DNA of 64,000 nt from Bacillus sp. AFS088145 (GTDB taxonomy: Bacteria > Bacillota > Bacilli > Bacillales > Bacillaceae_G), in NCBI RefSeq assembly GCF_002564465.1, contig NZ_NUUX01000009.1:1-64000 (forward strand). Reading direction: 5' to 3'. The notes beneath the pieces are model-generated. The model was not told where the DNA came from. It made no database searches and saw only the letters and a program-made list of their open reading frames with translations. Positions 17,862 through 27,384 of the stretch are shown piece by piece (the first letter of the stretch is position 1; each line of letters begins with the position of its first letter). Position numbers and translations under genes: made by a program.

Positions 17862-18228
17862 GATTTCTTTTATGTGGCAAGTGGAAACGTTCATGTGATT
17901 GGTAAAATTTTCAATGTTAGAAACAGATCAAAGTTCTGATGCTATTGATCGATATAAGAGGCTGTCCCAGTTGCGAACAGACTATTGATAAGGTATATCT
18001 TGTAAGTATGTCTTAATGCTATCAGTGAACAAGAAATATTTTCAGTGTTCCAACAAAGTATGAAAAGAAAAGTAGGGAAATAAACCGGAATATCCCGATA
18101 GAGGGTTATTCTATTTTTTTGTTTTTATAAATGTTCAGTAGAAAGGACCATATCTAACTACTGGTATCCAAGTTGAAGAAGGTATTTTACAATATATAAC
18201 GAACTCCCAATAATAACCTATATAAAAA
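17862..18228. other. Intergenic region with one terminator-like hairpin
   Basis: The 367 bp contain a weak intrinsic terminator at about 18089-18124 (GAATATCCC/GGGTTATTC followed by seven T) and the GGGGGT ribosome-binding site of the next gene at 18231. No gene was recognised. Confidence 0.45.
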
Positions 18229-19047
18229 TTGGGGGTAATTATAGTAAATCAAAATGAAATTTATAGTAGTGAACAAACTAAGAATAGTATTATCGAGCAA
18301 CTTAGGAACGCCGGTTGCGTTTTTGCAGAAGAAGAAGCTCAGCTTCTCATTTCTGAAGCTGATACTTTGGAAGAACTTTTAACAATGGTAAATCTTCGAG
18401 TAACTGGTTCACCATTAGAATACATCCTAGGCTGGGCGGAGTTTTATGGCAATAGGATTGTAGTAGTCCCAGGTGTCTTCGTTCCTCGCCGTCGGACAGA
18501 GTTTCTTGCTCAAAAGGCTATTGAATTGTCTGTACCTGGAGTCAAAGTGGTTGATCTTTGTTGTGGATCTGGTGCAGTGGGTGTAGCTATTTCCATGGCT
18601 GTGGGATTGGTTTCGTTGTATGCGGTTGATATTGATCCTACTGCAGTTCAGTGTGCCAAGTGCAATGTTTCTAAACTAGGTGGTCTTGTATATGAAGGTG
18701 ATCTTTATAATCCATTGCCATCTCAATTACTTGGGAATGTTGATATTATAGTGGCGAACGCACCATATGTTCCAACTGAGGCAATAACGTCTCTCCCTCA
18801 GGAGGCACGTCTTTATGAGCCAAAAGTCGCACTTGATGGTGGTATGGATGGAAATGATATTCATCGAAAAGTGGCAGAAAAAGCGTCTTTCTGGTTAGCT
18901 TCAGGCGGGCATTTATTAATAGAGACAAGTAAAATTCAGGCTCCTCAAACAGTTAAAATCTTTACTCAATGTGGACTAATAGCCGGGTTAGCACACAATA
19001 GTGAATTGGACGCCACAGTTGTAATTGGTACGAAACCGCCATTATAG
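18229..19047 (+). CDS. PrmC/HemK-related N5-glutamine methyltransferase-like protein
   Basis: The product has about 270 residues. Residues 1-75 form the helical PrmC-type N-terminal domain and the rest a Rossmann SAM-methyltransferase, with VVDLCCGSGAVGVAISM as motif I. The catalytic loop reads VANAPYVP rather than the NPPY of PrmC, as in the PrmC-related subfamily, so the target may not be a release factor. The start is odd. GGGGG at 18231-18235 is a strong ribosome-binding site, but the codons at proper distance are ATT, ATA and GTA. The TTG at 18229 overlaps the site. An ancestral ATG changed to ATA at 18241 is a fair guess. Confidence 0.8.
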   Translation: MGVIIVNQNEIYSSEQTKNSIIEQLRNAGCVFAEEEAQLLISEADTLEELLTMVNLRVTGSPLEYILGWAEFYGNRIVVVPGVFVPRRRTEFLAQKAIELSVPGVKVVDLCCGSGAVGVAISMAVGLVSLYAVDIDPTAVQCAKCNVSKLGGLVYEGDLYNPLPSQLLGNVDIIVANAPYVPTEAITSLPQEARLYEPKVALDGGMDGNDIHRKVAEKASFWLASGGHLLIETSKIQAPQTVKIFTQCGLIAGLAHNSELDATVVIGTKPPL

Positions 19048-19054
19048 ATTAATT

Positions 19055-19103
19055 AAAAAACAACCAGTGAAGCCCCGTTATGGGTTACTCTGGTTGTTTT
19101 TAG
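19055..19103. terminator. Bidirectional intrinsic terminator
   Basis: AAACAACCAG and AGCCC pair with GGGTT and CTGGTTGTTTTT, between the convergent methyltransferase and sspL-like genes. Confidence 0.8.
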
Positions 19104-19112
19104 TAGCAAAGC

Positions 19113-19247
19113 TTATTTTTTGTTCGACTTTTTTGCTAAATTCTGTAGTTGACTTTGAGGCTCAGTTGAAAATTCAACGTCTTTTCCGTATCCTTGTGGA
19201 TTAACACTTGGAGCTTTTTGTCCTCTTCCAGATGATTTTTTACTCAT
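19113..19247 (-). CDS. sspL: Small acid-soluble spore protein, SspL-like
   Basis: The protein has 44 residues from ATG 19247, placed by GGAGGTGAAG directly upstream. The longer reading to 19304 has no ribosome-binding site. It is a hydrophilic, basic peptide without Cys. The middle segment KAPSVNPQGYGKDVEF and the C-terminal LQNLAKKSNKK fit the minor SASP SspL family (usual length about 42). These are made in the forespore under SigG and are degraded on germination. Assignment rests on this short similarity. Confidence 0.7.
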   Translation of the reverse strand: MSKKSSGRGQKAPSVNPQGYGKDVEFSTEPQSQLQNLAKKSNKK

Positions 19248-19315
19248 GTGCTTCACCTCCAAGGTTAGTATTTCCGAAGACAGTAGATTTATGAGTAAAA
19301 GCAATCTAGTACATG

Positions 19316-19981
19316 CTATATAGAAAGATTTTTCTCTTTTTCAAAGTTAGAAGATGTACTATGTTGAGATAATACGCGGTCTAAAAATTTTTTTGTAAGT
19401 GGAATAAAGAAATTAAGTATTAACCCACCAAAACAAACGGTTAATATCGTCCCAATGCCGATCGGTCCATTTGAAATGAATGCAGCTATTAAGAAAATGA
19501 GATAAATGACTGTTTTCGAAATAAAGATACTTGTTCTTGTTAATTCCTGTAGGATTAATGTTAGTCGGTCCACTGGAATTGGTGCAAAGTTTGTGTGTAA
19601 ATAGGTTGCGGTTCCAAGTCCTGAAATAATTAATCCGATACCATAACAAGCTATTTTGCTGTACCAAAATTCAGGTGTTATGAAATTGTGTAATAAATAA
19701 AGCCACATATCAATACCGATACCCGTAATAAAGGCAGTTACTAATCCTAAAAGTTCTGGTCTTTGTCTTTTTAAAAAAGAATTTATACAGATTAGTAGTA
19801 AAGCAATAATTATTTCCCAACTTCCGACTGTCAACCCCATATTTTTGGATAACCCTACTAAAAGCGCATCAAAAGGTGAAGTTCCAAGGTTAGATTGTAT
19901 ATTGATTGAAATACCTAAGGTTAATATTAAAATTCCTAATCCGAAAAAAAGATGTTTCGCTTTAATTAATCGCTTTATCAT
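19316..19981 (-). CDS. YczE/YitT-like integral membrane protein
   Basis: The protein has 221 residues with five to six membrane helices. It has the YczE-family opening (FGLGILILTLGISINIQSNLG followed by TSPFDALLVGL) and the repeated G-rich motif GLIISGLGTATYLHTNFAPIPVDRL. B. subtilis YczE is needed for activity of the Sfp-dependent lipopeptide system in some strains, but its molecular role is unknown. The start overlaps the stop of the upstream GNAT gene by four bases, so the two are co-translated. Confidence 0.75.
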   Translation of the reverse strand: MIKRLIKAKHLFFGLGILILTLGISINIQSNLGTSPFDALLVGLSKNMGLTVGSWEIIIALLLICINSFLKRQRPELLGLVTAFITGIGIDMWLYLLHNFITPEFWYSKIACYGIGLIISGLGTATYLHTNFAPIPVDRLTLILQELTRTSIFISKTVIYLIFLIAAFISNGPIGIGTILTVCFGGLILNFFIPLTKKFLDRVLSQHSTSSNFEKEKNLSI

Positions 19982-20418
19982 TTAGTTAGTTCTTTTAGCA
20001 TTAGAATATGAGGGATACCGTCTTCTATAAAGACATCAGAGGAAGTGCGATAACCAAGTTTTTTATAAAAACCTTCTGCATGTGTTTGCCCATGCAATTT
20101 AACTGTCGAAGCTCCTTGTTCTTCCGCAATTTCTTCTAAAGCTTTAATAATGTTTTTGCCAAGACCAAATTTTCGGAAAGACTCAAGAATACAGATTCTT
20201 TCTAATTTACCTACTCCATCAACAAACCTAATTCTTCCTGTTCCGACTGGTTGTTCATTGTAATGAACTAATATGTGTTGGCAATCTCCGTTTAATTTGT
20301 CATATTGATCAAATTCAACTTCTAGAGGTACACCTTGTTCTTTCACAAATATATCTTTCCTTATTGCAAATGCTATTTTTAGCTCTTCATCATTCATTAT
20401 TTTTTTTGTATTCTTCAT
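19978..20418 (-). CDS. GNAT-family N-acetyltransferase (YjcF/ElaA-like)
   Basis: The protein has 146 residues. It has a GNAT fold of the ElaA/YjcF branch: the opening segment AFAIRKDIFVKEQGVPLEVEF, the central KLERICILESFRKFGLGKNII with the acetyl-CoA pyrophosphate loop, and HAEGFYKKLGYRT near the end. The substrate is unknown. The gene is divergent from marR-paiA, and the 121-bp interval carries two matching 12-bp palindromes, so the MarR protein probably controls both directions. Confidence 0.8.
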   Translation of the reverse strand: MKNTKKIMNDEELKIAFAIRKDIFVKEQGVPLEVEFDQYDKLNGDCQHILVHYNEQPVGTGRIRFVDGVGKLERICILESFRKFGLGKNIIKALEEIAEEQGASTVKLHGQTHAEGFYKKLGYRTSSDVFIEDGIPHILMLKELTK

Positions 20419-20455
20419 TTTTATCAGTCCCTTTTAATTAAATTTTTTTATTTTA

Positions 20456-20514
20456 TTGCAAATGCAACAAAAATAAGTTAAATTCAACATATATCATTTT
20501 TATTGCATTTACAA
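20456..20514. promoter_or_regulatory. Twin MarR-type operators in the divergent promoter region
   Basis: TTGCAAATGCAA (20456-20467, near-perfect palindrome) and TTGCATTTACAA (20503-20514, its inverse with one change) lie 47 bp apart. They flank the region where both promoters must start. The spacing is about 4.5 helical turns. This fits a MarR dimer binding twice and repressing both the marR-paiA and GNAT-yczE transcripts. Confidence 0.6.
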
Positions 20515-20539
20515 CAAAATTAATACTAAGGAGTTAATT

Positions 20540-20992
20540 ATGAAGGAAATTCTTCGTGAAATTGGAATGATCGCAAGGGCTCTAGATTCGATCAGTAATA
20601 TTGAATTTAAAGAGCATGACCTTACAAAAGGGCAGTATTTATATCTAGTGCGAATAGCTGAAAATCCAGGAATCATTCAAGAAAAATTGGCTGAGATGAT
20701 AAAAGTAGATCGAACTACAGCAGCGCGTGCTATAAAAAAACTAGAAATGAATGGATTTATAGAAAAGAAAGAGGATAAAGAGAACAAAAAAATAAAAAAA
20801 CTCTTTGTGACAGAAAAAGGGGAAAATGTTTATCCATTTATAAAAAGAGAAAACGATTATTCTAATATCGTTGCACTAGAGGGATTGTCCCAAATAGAAG
20901 TTGAAACCATTTTTAATCTTCTTCAAAAGGTAAGAAAAAATGTAGAAAAAGACTGGGAATTTGTAAAAAAGGGAAACAAGAGAAATTATTGA
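20540..20992 (+). CDS. MarR-family transcriptional regulator
   Basis: The protein has 150 residues with an ATG after AAGGAG. It has the MarR winged-helix layout: dimerisation helices at both ends, the recognition region QEKLAEMIKVDRTTAARAIKKLEMNGFIEKKEDKENKK and the wing KKLFVTEKGE. It is followed 26 bp later by paiA on the same strand, and it is divergent from a second acetyltransferase gene. Likely local repressor of both. Confidence 0.85.
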   Translation: MKEILREIGMIARALDSISNIEFKEHDLTKGQYLYLVRIAENPGIIQEKLAEMIKVDRTTAARAIKKLEMNGFIEKKEDKENKKIKKLFVTEKGENVYPFIKRENDYSNIVALEGLSQIEVETIFNLLQKVRKNVEKDWEFVKKGNKRNY

Positions 20993-21000
20993 TTAGATAA

Positions 21001-21537
<537 letters not shown>

Positions 21538-21711
21538 TTTTTTTATTTGATACCCGGTATTGCCTTATGTATAATTCCCCACCCCTTTTTTGGTATTTAT
21601 TTGGTGATTTTTATTAGGAGAATGAAAAGAGCGGTCAATTTGGATAGTTAATAGTAATTTGTAAAGAATAAAATTAACATAATTCGATAATAAAATGGAG
21701 TAAGTAACCAC

Positions 21712-22014
21712 TTGAAAACTTTAATCTTTTGTTCAATTATTTTTTTTCCTATTATTATGAATGGATTGGCTAGATTTAATCGAATGTTTAACTCAATCTT
21801 TAATTTGATCGCAATCATCTCTTATGTAGTTTTTGGGGGAATTTCAGCAATATCAATTTATGAGATTATAAAACATGATGTTGTTTTTATGACCAATATT
21901 CATGCTGTATTCCTTAATATTTATTTTTTAATTGCTGGCTCTTACTTAGGTTTATATGGCTTATATCAATTGATTAATCTGATGGTGAAACAGCTTAATC
22001 AAACTAATAAGTAA
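21712..22014 (+). CDS. Small hypothetical membrane protein
   Basis: The protein has 100 residues from TTG 21712, preceded by GGAG at a loose 11-base spacing. Three hydrophobic segments are visible (FCSIIFFPIIMNGLA, LIAIISYVVFGGISAISIY, AVFLNIYFLIAGSYLGLYGLY). It is not recognised. A terminator shared with the convergent MMPL gene follows directly. Confidence 0.5.
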   Translation: MKTLIFCSIIFFPIIMNGLARFNRMFNSIFNLIAIISYVVFGGISAISIYEIIKHDVVFMTNIHAVFLNIYFLIAGSYLGLYGLYQLINLMVKQLNQTNK

Positions 22015-22016
22015 TG

Positions 22017-22069
22017 AAAAACACCACAACGCATCATTTCTCTATATCATGCATTGTGGTGTCTTTTTA
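22017..22069. terminator. Bidirectional intrinsic terminator
   Basis: ACACCACAA and GCAT pair with ATGC and TTGTGGTGT and are followed by a T run. It lies between convergent genes. Confidence 0.8.
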
Positions 22070-22072
22070 TCG

Positions 22073-24313
22073 TTATTTTTCTATTTGCATTTCTGGTTTT
22101 GAATCATACTCTTTTTTCGAAAGTTCACCTGGCCAATATGCAAATCTACCTAATACTGTAGTAATGGCTGGAACTAAAAGTGGACGAACAATGAATGTAT
22201 CAATTAATACTCCAACACAAGTAACAATACCAAATTGAACTAATACTTGAATAGGTAGTGTTGCTAACACTAGGAATGTACCGGCCAAGATTAATCCAGC
22301 AGATGAAATAACAGCCCCGGTTTTTGCGACTCCATTTGATACTGCTTCGCGATGAGTTTGTTTCTTTTTATTTTTCCAAATTTCGGAAACCATGAATATA
22401 TTGTAATCTTCACCTAATGCTACTAAAAATACAAAGGAATATAATGGAATCGAACCTTGTATCGCGCTAGCCCCAAATCCGTAGTGAAGAATTAGCCAGC
22501 CAGCACCTAATGCTGAAAGATATGATAATATGACGGTTAGAATTAAGTAAATCATCGCTGTGAAGGAACGTAAATAAGTTAACAGTAATAATGCAATTAA
22601 TCCAATCATTACCGGAATGATCACGGATTCATCACGTTCAGTTATATTTTTTGTATCTAAATTCGTTACTGTTTCTCCACCAATCCAGTAATGCTTATCT
22701 ACTTTTTGTATATCATATTCGTTCAATAGTTTCTTAATTTTCTTTTCTAGTTGAGGTATTCTTTCTAATCCTTTAATAGAATATGGATTATCGACTAAAG
22801 AAATTTCATATAATTGTAAGTTTTTATTATTTTTACCTGTAATAGGTTCAGACACATCTTTTACGAATGAAAGTGATTCGAATTCTTTTTTTACAGGGAT
22901 ATTTTTATTTTCTGTATCGATTATAACTTTAACGGGTGCTAATAAACCTGATGAATAATGGTCAGATATTAAATCAAAACCTTCTCTTGAAGGCATATCT
23001 TTAGGAAATGATTGAAGTAAATCATATGTGTATTGTACTCGAGGTACAAATAGAGCTAGCCCTCCTAAAAGAATGATCGAGACTAGAATAATTGTCCAAG
23101 GTTTATGAGTAACTAGTTTTCCTATTTTTTGATTAAATGTTACTTTGATTTTTGATTTTTTAATTGGTTTTCCTTTTTTCTTAGCTCTTAATGCTTCCAT
23201 CTCCTCTGTTCTTGGGATAAAAGGAAAAAATGAAACTCTACCAAATATAGAAAGTAGGGCAGGGAGGATTGTGATCGCAGCAATACCCATAATCAGGACT
23301 GCCAAACTAAATGGTACTGCGAAACGATGGAAAGCACCATATTGAGCTAATAAGAGTGTACCTAATCCAATAACGACCGTTAAAGCACTCATTGAGATAG
23401 CTCCACTAGATTCTCTGATTGCGAGCTGAAGTGCTTTATATTTGTTTTCTTCCAAAAGTAAAAATTCACGATATCTAGATATTAAAAATAAACAATAATC
23501 AGTACCTGCACCAAATAATAAAACTGTCATAATCGAAACGGCTTGAGAATCCACCGTTATAATACCTTTATCACCTAAAAAACCTAATAATGGATTGACG
23601 ATTCCATATGCGAAACCAACGACTATTAACGGGACAATCGCCATAATTGGCGAACGATATAGAAGGATTAAGAAAACTAATACAAGTGATACTGTTGATA
23701 ATAAAAGTTTAACATCGGCTTGTGAAAATAAACTTACAGCGTCAGTTTGAATACCAACCGGGCCAGAGAAGCGGACTTTTAAACCAGATTCTGTTAATTT
23801 GCGTTTTACTGGGTCATCACCAGTATTATTTTTAATTTGTTTTTCTAATAAGTTGATATTTTTTTGTAGTACTTTATCATCTGCTTTTTTGTCAAAAAGA
23901 ACAGCAGTAATGATTGTAGAACCATCCTCTGAAGAACTTCTTTTAATTGCCTGGATTGGCATTAAATCATATGACGGTGATGTTAATTGATTTTTTAATG
24001 GATTATTTCGAAGTTCTTTATAAACAGTTTGAATGATTTTGTAATCGTCCTCATTTAGTCCGTCTTTACGGTTCCAAACAATTAATAAAGGATTTCCAGA
24101 ATCAGTTGGAAATTCTTTTTTTATTAGCTGATCCGCTTTTTGAGACATGGATTGCTTAGGTAAGTTATCTGCAGTATTGTTTTCTACTTCGTTTACAGAT
24201 GGAAAAGTAAATGATAATACAACAGTTAATAAGACCCACACCAACAATGTTATCCATCTTGTACGTTTACTACTTACAAATTTGCCCCAAGAATGAAAGG
24301 GGTGCTGTTTCAT
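22073..24313 (-). CDS. MMPL-family RND exporter (YdfJ-like)
   Basis: The protein has 746 residues with about 12 membrane helices in two halves. Each half has one large extracytoplasmic loop (about 45-185 and 425-555). MMPL signatures include GAGTDYCLFLISRYRE in the first half and ALGEDYNIFMVSEIWK in the second, with the Asp residues of the proton relay. The length is close to that of B. subtilis YdfJ (724). Likely exporter of lipids, drugs or other hydrophobic compounds. It is divergent from a TetR regulator 118 bp away, which probably represses it. Confidence 0.85.
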   Translation of the reverse strand: MKQHPFHSWGKFVSSKRTRWITLLVWVLLTVVLSFTFPSVNEVENNTADNLPKQSMSQKADQLIKKEFPTDSGNPLLIVWNRKDGLNEDDYKIIQTVYKELRNNPLKNQLTSPSYDLMPIQAIKRSSSEDGSTIITAVLFDKKADDKVLQKNINLLEKQIKNNTGDDPVKRKLTESGLKVRFSGPVGIQTDAVSLFSQADVKLLLSTVSLVLVFLILLYRSPIMAIVPLIVVGFAYGIVNPLLGFLGDKGIITVDSQAVSIMTVLLFGAGTDYCLFLISRYREFLLLEENKYKALQLAIRESSGAISMSALTVVIGLGTLLLAQYGAFHRFAVPFSLAVLIMGIAAITILPALLSIFGRVSFFPFIPRTEEMEALRAKKKGKPIKKSKIKVTFNQKIGKLVTHKPWTIILVSIILLGGLALFVPRVQYTYDLLQSFPKDMPSREGFDLISDHYSSGLLAPVKVIIDTENKNIPVKKEFESLSFVKDVSEPITGKNNKNLQLYEISLVDNPYSIKGLERIPQLEKKIKKLLNEYDIQKVDKHYWIGGETVTNLDTKNITERDESVIIPVMIGLIALLLLTYLRSFTAMIYLILTVILSYLSALGAGWLILHYGFGASAIQGSIPLYSFVFLVALGEDYNIFMVSEIWKNKKKQTHREAVSNGVAKTGAVISSAGLILAGTFLVLATLPIQVLVQFGIVTCVGVLIDTFIVRPLLVPAITTVLGRFAYWPGELSKKEYDSKPEMQIEK

Positions 24314-24339
24314 ATGGAATTCACCTCTCCTAAAATTTA

Positions 24340-24369
24340 TTAACTTAATTATATATACTAGTCAGTTAA
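24340..24369. promoter_or_regulatory. Probable TetR operator
   Basis: A dyad with arms TTAACT (24340-24345) and AGTTAA (24364-24369), and an inner ACTAGT, lies between the exporter and the regulator. A TATAAT at 24393-24398 is the likely -10 of tetR. Confidence 0.45.
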
Positions 24370-24431
24370 TTATTCAAGAACTTTTATTATGTTATAATGA
24401 ATTGGAATTAAAAGGTTAGGAGAGAAGCAAA

Positions 24432-25055
24432 TTGGAACAAATTAAACGGCCTCTTGGAAGACCACCGCAGGATTCAAAAAAAAAGCCTACAAAAACAACA
24501 ATCGTTGAAAATGCAATCCAATTGTTCCTTCAAAACGGATATCAATTAGTTTCAATGGATGACGTGGCTAAGAAGTGTGGTGTGACCAAAGCAACGGTTT
24601 ATTATTATTATCCAACAAAAGCAGATCTCTTTACGGATGCAATGGTTCAAATGATGCTTCGAATAAGTGATCGAATTGCTGTGATTTTATCTACGGATAA
24701 ATCGTTAAAAGAAAATCTCAACGAAATGGTTAAAGTCCATTTAAGAGCAACTTTTGAAATTGATTTAAAAGCTTTTACGAAAGATGCGAAAGTGTCTTTA
24801 TCAGATGAGCAATTACAACAGATGAATAGAGCGGAAGAAATGATGTATCATGTGATTGAAAAAGCAATCGCAACGGCAATAGAGAATGGAGAAATACCTA
24901 AAGGTAATCCAAAATTCTATACCCAATTGTTCTTTGCAATTTTATCGGTTGGAAATTATAGGGATACAGATCAAAAATCAATTTTCTCTACAATAGATGA
25001 AATGGCTGAACAGATTATAGACTTCTTTTGGAATGGAATAATGGGCAATAAATAA
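24432..25055 (+). CDS. TetR-family regulator of the MMPL exporter
   Basis: The protein has 207 residues from TTG 24432, eight bases after AGGAGA. It begins with a GRPP arm and the TetR helix-turn-helix (ENAIQLFLQNGYQLVSMDDVAKKCGVTKATVYYYYPTK region, residues 25-65). The C-terminal ligand domain shows no known specificity. It is divergent from the exporter and ends at an intrinsic terminator. Probable repressor relieved by a hydrophobic ligand. Confidence 0.85.
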   Translation: MEQIKRPLGRPPQDSKKKPTKTTIVENAIQLFLQNGYQLVSMDDVAKKCGVTKATVYYYYPTKADLFTDAMVQMMLRISDRIAVILSTDKSLKENLNEMVKVHLRATFEIDLKAFTKDAKVSLSDEQLQQMNRAEEMMYHVIEKAIATAIENGEIPKGNPKFYTQLFFAILSVGNYRDTDQKSIFSTIDEMAEQIIDFFWNGIMGNK

Positions 25056-25093
25056 AAGAAGATTTACTTTTTGAGTAGATCTTCTTTTTTGCG
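25053..25093 (+). terminator. Intrinsic terminator after tetR
   Basis: AAGAAGATTTACT pairs with AGTAGATCTTCTT and is followed by six T. The rest of 25094-25442 is AT-rich and shows no gene. A weak dyad AATTTAACT/AGTTGAATT lies at about 25230-25252. Confidence 0.7.
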
Positions 25094-25442
25094 TGTTAAA
25101 TAAAACATATTCAAAATTGAGATAATGAAAATACTTTACTCATAAAACGCTTATGAGTAATTGTTTTAGAATAGTAGGTTCGATTTATTTTTACAGTAAT
25201 CCTTTAATGGCCTAAAAGATAAGCAGGAATTTAACTGAACAAGTTGAATTAAGTACTACAACTGGTAAATAATACAAAAAATCACTTTGTTTACGCATCA
25301 ATTCAGCTTTATTATTAAAATAATTTTCTACTAGGCTTTCACTTTGATTCCTTAAATAAAGTTTAAAAGCAAGGCTTAGGATGAAACAAATTAAATACCT
25401 AAATCTGCCCCGTCTAAAAATTTAAACTTTGAGGTGTCTAAA

Positions 25443-25982
25443 TTGAAAGATATTTTACTAATTTTATTATTACAATTGATTTATGTACCTGTCTTAACAT
25501 TACGAACAATATTTCTTGTAAAAGGGTTGAGTGTGTCTGCTGCGCTTTTTGGTTTTTTGGAAGCTATTATTTACGTATTTGGATTGTCGCTTGTTTTTTC
25601 TGGAGACCAAAGTACATTATCAATGATTGTTTATGCAGTCGGATTTGGAATTGGCATTTTAATTGGAAGTTACGTAGAAAATCGCTTAGCGATCGGATAT
25701 ACGACTTTAGTAGTTAATTTAACGAACAAAAATAAATTACTTATTAACCGACTTCGTGAGGAAGGATTCGGAGTGACCGTGTTCCAAGGAGAAGGAAGGG
25801 ACAGCGAGCGTTATCATTTGGATATATTGACAAAACGTAATAGAGAACCTGAACTCATGGAACTTATAGAGCAGTATGAACCAAGTGCCTTTATTATTTC
25901 ATATGAAGCGAGAAGGTTTAAGGGTGGATTTTTATTAAATTCAATGAAGAAAGCAAAACATAAGAAATCAAACGTATTATAG
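25443..25982 (+). CDS. UPF0316 (DUF5698/DUF2179) membrane protein
   Basis: The protein has 179 residues from TTG 25443, six bases after GAGGTG. The GTG at 25434 is part of that site. Three N-terminal helices (residues 3-80, LRTIFLVKGLSVSAALFGFLEAIIYVFGLS pattern) are followed by the DUF2179 domain, with the GYTTLVVNLTNKN core and EGEGRDSERYHLDIL-like strands. It resembles the YebE family of Bacillus, of unknown function. It is monocistronic with a strong terminator. Confidence 0.8.
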   Translation: MKDILLILLLQLIYVPVLTLRTIFLVKGLSVSAALFGFLEAIIYVFGLSLVFSGDQSTLSMIVYAVGFGIGILIGSYVENRLAIGYTTLVVNLTNKNKLLINRLREEGFGVTVFQGEGRDSERYHLDILTKRNREPELMELIEQYEPSAFIISYEARRFKGGFLLNSMKKAKHKKSNVL

Positions 25983-25998
25983 ACACTAGATAGTAAGT

Positions 25999-26040
25999 AA
26001 AAAATCAGAGAAACTGGCGTATAGTTTCTCTGATTTTTTT
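25999..26040. terminator. Intrinsic terminator
   Basis: AAAAATCAGAGAAACT pairs with AGTTTCTCTGATTTTT. Poly-A and poly-T flanks make it usable in both directions. Confidence 0.8.
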
Positions 26041-26091
26041 ATTTAATGATTTAAAGGGGGAAGTGTCTGCCAATTAAGGATGTATATTTAA

Positions 26092-27141
26092 TTAAACCAA
26101 AATAAATGTAACGAAAGATAGAAGAATTGATGTGATGATTATGGCGATTAGAGGGCGTAATGATTTCGTACGTAACTCTTTTAGGTTAATATTTAATCCT
26201 AAGCCAGTCATAGACATTGTTAAGATAAATGATGTAAAAACAGCAATGTCTGACATGAAATTTTTAGTTACTTGAACTTCTTTTCCAAGAACGTAACTCC
26301 CTACAAAACTCATAATTACAAATCCAATTAAAAACCATGGAAACTCCAATTTTGCTTCTCCATCTAATTTTCCTTTCTTTTTCATCCAAAATAAAAGGAT
26401 AAAACAAACCGGAATTAATAGAAAAACACGAGCGAGTTTGGCAAGTAATGCATGAGTAAGAGCATCTTGACCTGCAGGAGCAGCTGCTAAAGCAACATGA
26501 GCAATCTCGTGAAGACTGATTCCAGCCCAAGCTCCATATTCAGTTGGACTAATCGGTAATAAAGGATAGATTAGAGTATAAATGATGGAAAAAATTGTGC
26601 CAACTAATGCAATGATACCGACGGCCATAGCTGTGTCTTCATCTTTTGATTTAATTATTGGAGATACTGCAGCGATTGCAGCGGCGCCACAAATGCCTGT
26701 TCCGATACTTAATAATAGAGATAAATTAAGGTCTGCTTTAAGCCATTTTGCTATAAGCAAAAGAACAACAATCGAAAATATAATTGTTCCAGCCCCTTTC
26801 AGTAATAATGGCAAACCTTCACTAAATATAACAACGATGTTCAGCTTTAATCCGTACAGTATGATGGCGAATCTTAATAGTTTTTTTGATGAAAATTGAA
26901 TGCCATCGCGCAATTTTTCGGGATAACCAAAAAATTGTCTATAGCCGAGAGCAAGTAAAATGGCACATGCAAGTGGTCCAACATGATCGAACCATGGTAA
27001 CTTTGCTAGAAGAAAACCTAAAACAGCTATGATAAATGTAAAAGTAACTCCATATATCATAGAAACATTTATCTGTTTAGCAGGCTTTTTTTGCTGATTT
27101 GGTTTAGTAACAATTATTGCTTTTTGTTCCAATGTGTTCAT
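26092..27141 (-). CDS. YeiH/UPF0324-family putative sulfate exporter
   Basis: The protein has 349 residues with about ten membrane helices. Family signatures include GPLACAILLALGYRQFFG, RFAIILYGLKLN, the GICGAAAIAAVSP motif, and GISLHEIAHVALAA (with the conserved HEIAHV). It is annotated in databases as a putative sulfate exporter, but function is poorly tested. The downstream minus-strand transcript ends near 26040. A TauE/SafE exporter gene lies upstream on the same strand, separated by a terminator. Confidence 0.85.
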   Translation of the reverse strand: MNTLEQKAIIVTKPNQQKKPAKQINVSMIYGVTFTFIIAVLGFLLAKLPWFDHVGPLACAILLALGYRQFFGYPEKLRDGIQFSSKKLLRFAIILYGLKLNIVVIFSEGLPLLLKGAGTIIFSIVVLLLIAKWLKADLNLSLLLSIGTGICGAAAIAAVSPIIKSKDEDTAMAVGIIALVGTIFSIIYTLIYPLLPISPTEYGAWAGISLHEIAHVALAAAPAGQDALTHALLAKLARVFLLIPVCFILLFWMKKKGKLDGEAKLEFPWFLIGFVIMSFVGSYVLGKEVQVTKNFMSDIAVFTSFILTMSMTGLGLNINLKELRTKSLRPLIAIIITSILLSFVTFILV

Positions 27142-27301
27142 CTCCTCGTGGGGTTCTATAGTAATATCGTATCGAATTATTTATGATAAGGAAAATAAAT
27201 TATTATTATAGTTATGATAAGTAAATACGATGATAGGGGGATGAAAATGGAATAATTGCTATCAGTTTTTTATTAGTTTATATTAAGGAATCACTATAAA
27301 A

Positions 27302-27353
27302 TAAAAAAAGGGTTTAGAAAATTATTCTAAATTTTTGCTTACCCTTTTTTTTA
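27302..27353. terminator. Intrinsic terminator after the TauE/SafE gene
   Basis: AAAAAAAGGGT pairs with ACCCTTTTTTT, with an inner TTTAGAA/TTCTAAA stem. It works for the minus-strand exporter gene ending at 27385. Confidence 0.75.
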
Positions 27354-27384
27354 TATTGCATTAGTTGTTGTGAATTCCAATATC

